A DNA stretch of 64,000 nucleotides from Bromus sterilis (Eukaryota; Streptophyta; Magnoliopsida; Poales; Poaceae). The position numbers and the translations under genes were made by a program. Of the stretch, positions 58,861 to 64,000 are shown piece after piece. Each line of letters starts with the position of its first letter. The stretch's first letter is position 1. The stretch spans positions 182,027,501 to 182,091,500 of the forward strand of contig OX465598.1 of assembly GCA_950022295.1 (NCBI GenBank). The letters are read 5' to 3'. The notes beneath the pieces are model-generated. The model was given only the letters and a program-made list of their open reading frames with translations. It made no database searches and was not told the DNA's origin.

Positions 58861-59840
58861 CCCTTTTTTTTCTTTTTTTTTCCTGTGAGTAGGGCTGGCC
58901 CATGAGACGTATAGTTTTTTTTCCTGTTTAATATAGGGGAAATTTATTTATTTTTGCGAGGGCAATAACTTTTCAACCGTAGCTCGGATCGCAACGCGTT
59001 AAACATGTAAATTTCTTAGTTTTTTGTGTAGATTATTAAAATGTTGTTTGTTGCCATGTTTGAACTTGTTGCCATGTTTGAACTTGTTTACATGTTGTTT
59101 ATCTGCTAATTACACTGTCTACCACTGTAAATTGTAATTGCTATAACTTTTTAACCGTTGCTCTGATTAAAATGTTTCTTATATGTAAATTGACTAGAAT
59201 TGCATGTAGATTGTGTTTATGCTGCTCTTGCTTGCTAATAAAAATAATAAAATATTGTCTAGGGAAAAACAGTACCAAATGACATATATATCATGGGGTC
59301 CGCAATAGTTTTCCATGTCTAGGATTTCACCCCACTTAAATTGACTAGCTAGGGTGGTTTATTTATGTTCCACCTTTTGACATGTTTGTGTGCTATGCCA
59401 TGCTTCTGTGCTATGCCATGTTAACAACCTTGCTCACCTGTAGCTAAAAAACTTGAACCGATGATAAATGTGTGGTATCGTCGTGTGTGACGAGTACTTC
59501 ACTTAACCTGTTAGTAACCGCTCTCGACGGTAGGTGCGATGTCTCGTGTTGCCTTCTTGTTGATGTAGCTCGTGTTTGCCCCGTAGTAATAGATGCTTGC
59601 TCGTTGATTGCTTTCCAGTGTTTACCGTCTTGTGTGCTTCCGCGGGTATCTCTCGGAGACGATGCCTTCGGAACCCGACTTATCAACAGGCAAAGACTAT
59701 ACATTACTTATGATCCATTCTATTTCAACCAGCGGTTTGCATGTTAGTCTAGGATACGTTAGATGTTTGATCCTACCACATGTTTACAACCTCTTTCAAA
59801 CCGATACAGCCATGTCCCCTCCCAGCAAACCATGTACTGT

Positions 59841-62800
59841 TGTAACAGCCCAGTTTTCACAAAAAGTAAAAAATTTGTTTTCGGTGTGAATTGTTTGATT
59901 GTCTGACTTGTTTGCGATGTTTGCATCCCCGGTTTATCGATCGGCGATTATTTTTCCCCCTTTTATCTCGTATCGGACGGAGACCGACCCTTGCCACCCT
60001 GACACTCGACCTTTGCGACACCGGGTTTCACCCGATCACCGTCGCAATAACCAACGGAACGTAAAACCCCGTTTAATAATTAAACGGGTTATTTTATAGC
60101 GCGCCGGAAAGTGTTCTCGGAACGGTTCCAACGCGAGGTGAACGCCGCCGGCTCAACGCGCTGATCGCGCAGTTCGAAGCTTTACCCGAATCGGAGGTAC
60201 TGCGGACCCCCGGCGGTCAGAAACGTGAGCAACGCACGCGCGAGAGAAAATAAGGGGATGTTTTTTTAAACTGCCAGCCACCTGGGCTATATAAAGACCA
60301 CCACACTCCCCTAGGCCTTCTAGGGTTTCCCCCATGTAAAATTGCAGCCACCCCCTCCACTTTGCCCCAAAAATTACCCCATTTTCGCAATTTAGCCCTT
60401 TTTGCTTGAAACCCTAGATCAGGGTGCACCACAGCCATCGGATCCGAAATCGGAGGGACCAGAGCGTGCCACGTGTCCCTCTGGCCTCCCACTGCTGCAG
60501 CCAGCGCGCCAGAACCCTGATGCCCCGGCAGCCGCGTCACCGCCTGCAAGCTCACCGTCGCCCGCTGCCCTGCAGGCCAGGTCGCCCATGGCCTCCCTCT
60601 CCCTTTCCCTCTGCTCCCTTTCCCCTCGCGTCACCTGTCTCTCGCTGCCCAGGAAAACCGCCGGAGCCGTGGACACCAGGAGCTCGCCGGCCGCCATTGA
60701 AGCTCCGCCTGAGCCGCCGCTAGCCCGATCCAGCCGCCGGCGGCCATCCTCCGCCCCCGATCTGGCCGGCCGGCCTCCATATCCGCGCCGCCTCCCTTCC
60801 TGTGACCCCGCGGCCCCGCCACCGCTCGCCGGCCTCCCGTGGATCGGGATCGATCCCAACCGGGACGAACCGCTACTCCTGCGGCCTGGGTCGGCGCGCC
60901 CCCAGGCGGCCCACTTGTAGCGAGCGGCCCAGCCAGCCACAGCCGGCCTGGGCCAGGCCCAAAGGTGCGGCCCCCCTTTTTTATTTCTTTTATTTAATTT
61001 TTTCCTGCTGTGCACTGTTGGGCCGGCCCAGTAGCTTCGAATTCGGCCCAACACTCTTTTTTTTTTATAAATATTGGGAGATTGTGTAATATTTTTGCGG
61101 TGCTCGTACCTTTTCAACCGTAGCTCGGATCGCAACGCTTTTAATATGAAACTTGCTTAGTTTTGTGTGTAGTTTAATAAAATGTGCTCCTTTGCCATGT
61201 TTGACTTTGTTTACATGCCCTTTGACTATTAATTACACTGCTTGGCACTGTAACTTGTAATTGCTATAACTTTTTTACCGTTGCTCGGTTTACTAGAATT
61301 GCATGTAGATTGTGTTTATGCAGCTCTTGCTTGCTAGTAAAAATAATAAAATATTTTTAGGGTAAAAACAGTACCAAATGCAATAAATATCGTGGGGTCC
61401 GTAATAGTCGGCATGTATAGGTTTTACCCCCCACTTAAATTGGCTAGCTTAGGTACTTTATTTATGCTTCACCTCTTGCCATGCTTGCTTGAGTTTCCAT
61501 GTTAACAACCTTTGTTGATAACCTATAGCTAAACAACTTCAACCATCGTAAATGTGCGGTATCGTCGTGTGTGACGAGTACTCCACTTAAATCGTTGGTA
61601 ACCGCTCTCGACGGTAGGTGCGATGTCTTGTGTTGCCTTCTTGTTGATGCTTGCTCGTGTTTGCTTCGTAGTAATAGATTCTTGATCATTGACTGCTTTC
61701 CAGTGTTTACCGTCTTGTGTGCTTCCGCGGGTACCTCTCGGAGATAATGCGAGCTTGCGATCGGCTACACCTTTGGAACCCGACTTATCAACAGGCAAGG
61801 ACTATACATTACTTATGATCCATTCTATTTCCACCAGCGGTTTGCATGCTAGTCTAGGATAGGTTCGATGTTTGATCCTACCACATGTTTACAGCCTCTT
61901 TCAAACCAATACAGCCATGTCCCCTCCCAGCAAACCTGGTACTGCTATGTTATTGCTCGTTGCTCATCCCCTGCTTAGTATGCATGCTTAGGATGCTACG
62001 ATGTTACCCTGTTACTCCTGGGTTTGGGATATCACATTATTATATTGTTATGGATGATATGATTATTAGAATATTGACTATATTCAGCGAAGGATGGAAG
62101 GTCTAGGCTATCCCGCCCCGACGCTTTGTTCCATTCGAGTCACCTAGGACCCGAGTTCCGGGTATTGGTTTTAAGACTGAGCGTGCCTAACCGCGTGTGG
62201 GATTTTATGGGGTCCCCTTTTCTTACCTACCTAGCTTCAAACATTTCTAGAGGTGGCCCAAGCTGATCTTACCATTTGAAACCGCATGCATAACTGGTCT
62301 GCAGCCAGTGGATTTTAAACAACTCGGGCCAGCGGAGACAGAGCTCCTTCGTTGGTCCACACCTGCAAGCTAGGGGGCTGCCCACGTCTGTTTGGGCAGC
62401 TTACCCGACCTCGTCCAGACGGTAGAGGCCGATTCGAGAGCGCGGCCGCCTTTTGAGTTGGATGTCGACTCATCGGGGGCCACCCGGATTTGTGCGTTGT
62501 TAGTTACAGGGACCTGTCGTTCCGGATCTCTTGGGACTAAATCATAAAATGGTTGCCTATCATGGGTAGAAACTGAGAGAGATGGGCGTGCGTGCGAAGC
62601 CTTGTAATGGGAAGTTGGTACACCCCTGAAGGGTTAAATCTTTTCGAGATGCCGTGTCCACGGTTATGGACGACTTGAGACCTACTCCTTGTTCATAGAC
62701 AACAACAACTGAGATAATCTTAATATAACTTGATCAACGTGTGTGTTCCTTGACTGATTCTTCTTCGTCGGGATGCGAAGAGGAGGACAAGGATAGGATA

Positions 62801-63436
62801 GGTGTTATGTTTGCGTAGTAGTTGATAGAAAGACTTGTTGGAGGCGATTCCTCATCGAATGCTTGGTTTCTTACCTTACTCTCTAGATCGTTAGCCACTT
62901 CATAAATGCTAGCGAGGCAGCAACCTCACCACTTACCCCTTCCTTACCGTAAACTACTAGTTATCCTAGAATGACGAGTGATGAAGTCCTTGTTGGGTCA
63001 GATGACCACTACAGTTGGATGCTGAGTACTTCTGTACTCATGATACTACCCCCAAACTCTTTTCAGGGTTCTTGATCGACAACAGGAATGGTGATCGACG
63101 TTTCACGTGGAGACTCGACGACGACTAGTTAGGCGGATCCCGGCAGAGGGCCTGGACCCGTGTGGTTGTGGGAATCGATGTTTTTCTCTTTGCCAGTAGG
63201 CATTTGCTTGTAGTCTGTAGCCAGACATGTATCTTCCGCTGATGTATTGTATTAAGGCAGTTGTATGCCGATTGTATGAGATGTTGTATCCTTGTATCTG
63301 TAATGTTGTGATATCATGTTGGAAATCTGGGGCATATGACTTCGTCATATGTCGCGGTGGGACCGATATGTGCTTCGTCCCCGGATCTGGATGGAAACGT
63401 CTAGATCTGGAACAGTACCGCATATCGGGCCTTAAA
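59841..63436 (+). mobile_element. 5' LTR of an M-type element entering from the right, 3596 bp
   Basis: Starts TGTAACAGCCCAG. It holds a TATA box (60288), a GC-rich leader (60420-60980), the 'aaccgtagctcggatc' module (61109) and the downstream part shared with 27880-29932. It ends CCTTAAA where other copies end CTTTACA, so the final CA is mutated. It is followed by a Met primer site. The left flank 'actgt' (59836-59840) would be its TSD. Confidence 0.88.
60288..60295 (+). promoter_or_regulatory. TATA box in second M-type LTR
   Basis: TATATAAA in the same context as 57976-57983, about 450 bp from the LTR start. Confidence 0.75.
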
Positions 63437-64000
63437 ACTTGGTATCAGAGCCTTACCGACTGTAGTATCCCCTCTCTGGCCGAAGTCGAGTCTAGACAAA
63501 AACTATTTTGTAGTTACTAAGATAGTTATCGGAGAGTAGGATTCTTTTTACTCCTTACCCTTGCTCTGGTCAGGACAAGTGTCGTAATTGTTTTACTCTC
63601 GCCTTATCCCCATCAAACCTCTAGGATCTCGAGTGTGTGGAGTATCGGAACCGTTACAATGCTTTGCTTGAAGCGTATTGTCTCGATTCCGATCTCAGGT
63701 TTGGGAATCCTGTAGTACCTTTAGTTTTTCCAACTCTGGGTAAACATCTTGGTCTTCTGTTGACTTCAGTTCCCTTGCCGAGTATCCTCACGATTTCAGT
63801 GAGAGTGCTTCCCTTGATCGTCGCGTTGAATTGTTGTTCTTCCTCTTGATCACCTGATGGTTTCATTTTTCGACGTTGCCATCTCTCTGCGGAAATTTAT
63901 CTCGACCAAAGTTCGACGCCGACATGGAGCAGAGTCCCTTGTTGGTGGTGTTGAAGATTGTCGACTCTCTTATTTCCCCCTTCCCCTCTCCCCCGGATCG
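63437..64000 (+). mobile_element. Leader of the right-hand M-type element
   Basis: Contains the primer site TGGTATCAGAGC at 63440-63451, then sequence matching 29933-30500 of M. No coding domain is visible before the window ends. Confidence 0.8.
63440..63451 (+). other. Primer-binding site (initiator tRNA-Met)
   Basis: TGGTATCAGAGC, 3 nt after the LTR end, as in M. Confidence 0.92.

Larger units (their letters stand above)
57509..59840 (+). mobile_element. M-type LTR, cut by a second M-type LTR
   Basis: Starts TGTAACAGCCCAG. It contains a TATA box, a GC-rich leader, two copies of an 'aaccgt(a/t)gct' module and the conserved downstream part, up to 'aaaccatgtactg'. There the LTR at 59841 begins. 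The remaining part must lie beyond the right edge. It was inserted into the internal region of R. Confidence 0.88.

Noticed and set aside
58018..58903. Frames of 256 and 260 codons on the minus strand and 169 on the plus strand
   Set aside because: GC-rich LTR leader; the frames run antisense to the element, are open in parallel frames and are not kept in the related LTRs at 38200 or 60420.

Overview
The window looks like intergenic DNA from a large grass genome, most likely Triticeae (wheat, barley or Aegilops). I find no host gene, tRNA, rRNA or CRISPR array. Almost every base can be assigned to nested Ty3/Gypsy LTR retrotransposons. The assignment rests on primer-binding sites matching the 3' ends of plant tRNA-Asp, tRNA-Lys and initiator tRNA-Met, on TG...CA LTRs, polypurine tracts and 5-bp target-site duplications (TSDs), and on Gypsy Gag, protease, RT, RNase H and integrase motifs. 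Family names are deliberately not given, because I cannot search a repeat database; letters are used instead.

Left part (1-17293). Minus-strand element L (off the left edge to 6658) carries a solo LTR, S (1979-5895, TSD TCATG). L sits in the RNase H region of a decayed minus-strand Tat-type element T (6659-12168, tRNA-Lys primer). T sits in LTR fragment F (12169-12560), which adjoins a 31-bp scrap of an M-type LTR (12561-12591). Next come a truncated gag-protease element E (12592-15552), an oppositely oriented LTR tail of E's own family (15553-15910), and an inverted piece of M-type LTR (15911-17293).

Middle part (17294-56447). One minus-strand gag-protease element, H1, spans 39 kb because of insertions. 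A CRM-like chromovirus C (18454-23797, TSD GGAAG) lies in its 3' LTR. A 25.4-kb composite M (27288-52723, TSD AACGG) splits its protease reading frame. The 3' LTR of M is itself interrupted by element N (30948-38199) and by the long-LTR non-coding element Z (39513-50435, TSD GCAAT).

Right part (56448-64000). A 3' LTR fragment and internal end of element R (same LTR family as E) are followed by an M-type LTR (57509-59840). A second M-type 5' LTR (59841-63436) is inserted into that one, with its primer site and leader running off the right edge.

No element here is autonomous. Elements with gag-protease (H1, E), with an unknown ORF (L, N), with pol only (C) or with no coding region (M, Z) would need proteins supplied in trans. 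I found no evidence of a new host-encoded system. The points of interest are retroelement biology: coding-module exchange between elements with the same LTR and 3' module, a duplicated primer site, repeated polypurine tracts, a homogenised tract in the LTR pair of Z, and spliced-leader-like sequence in long LTRs.
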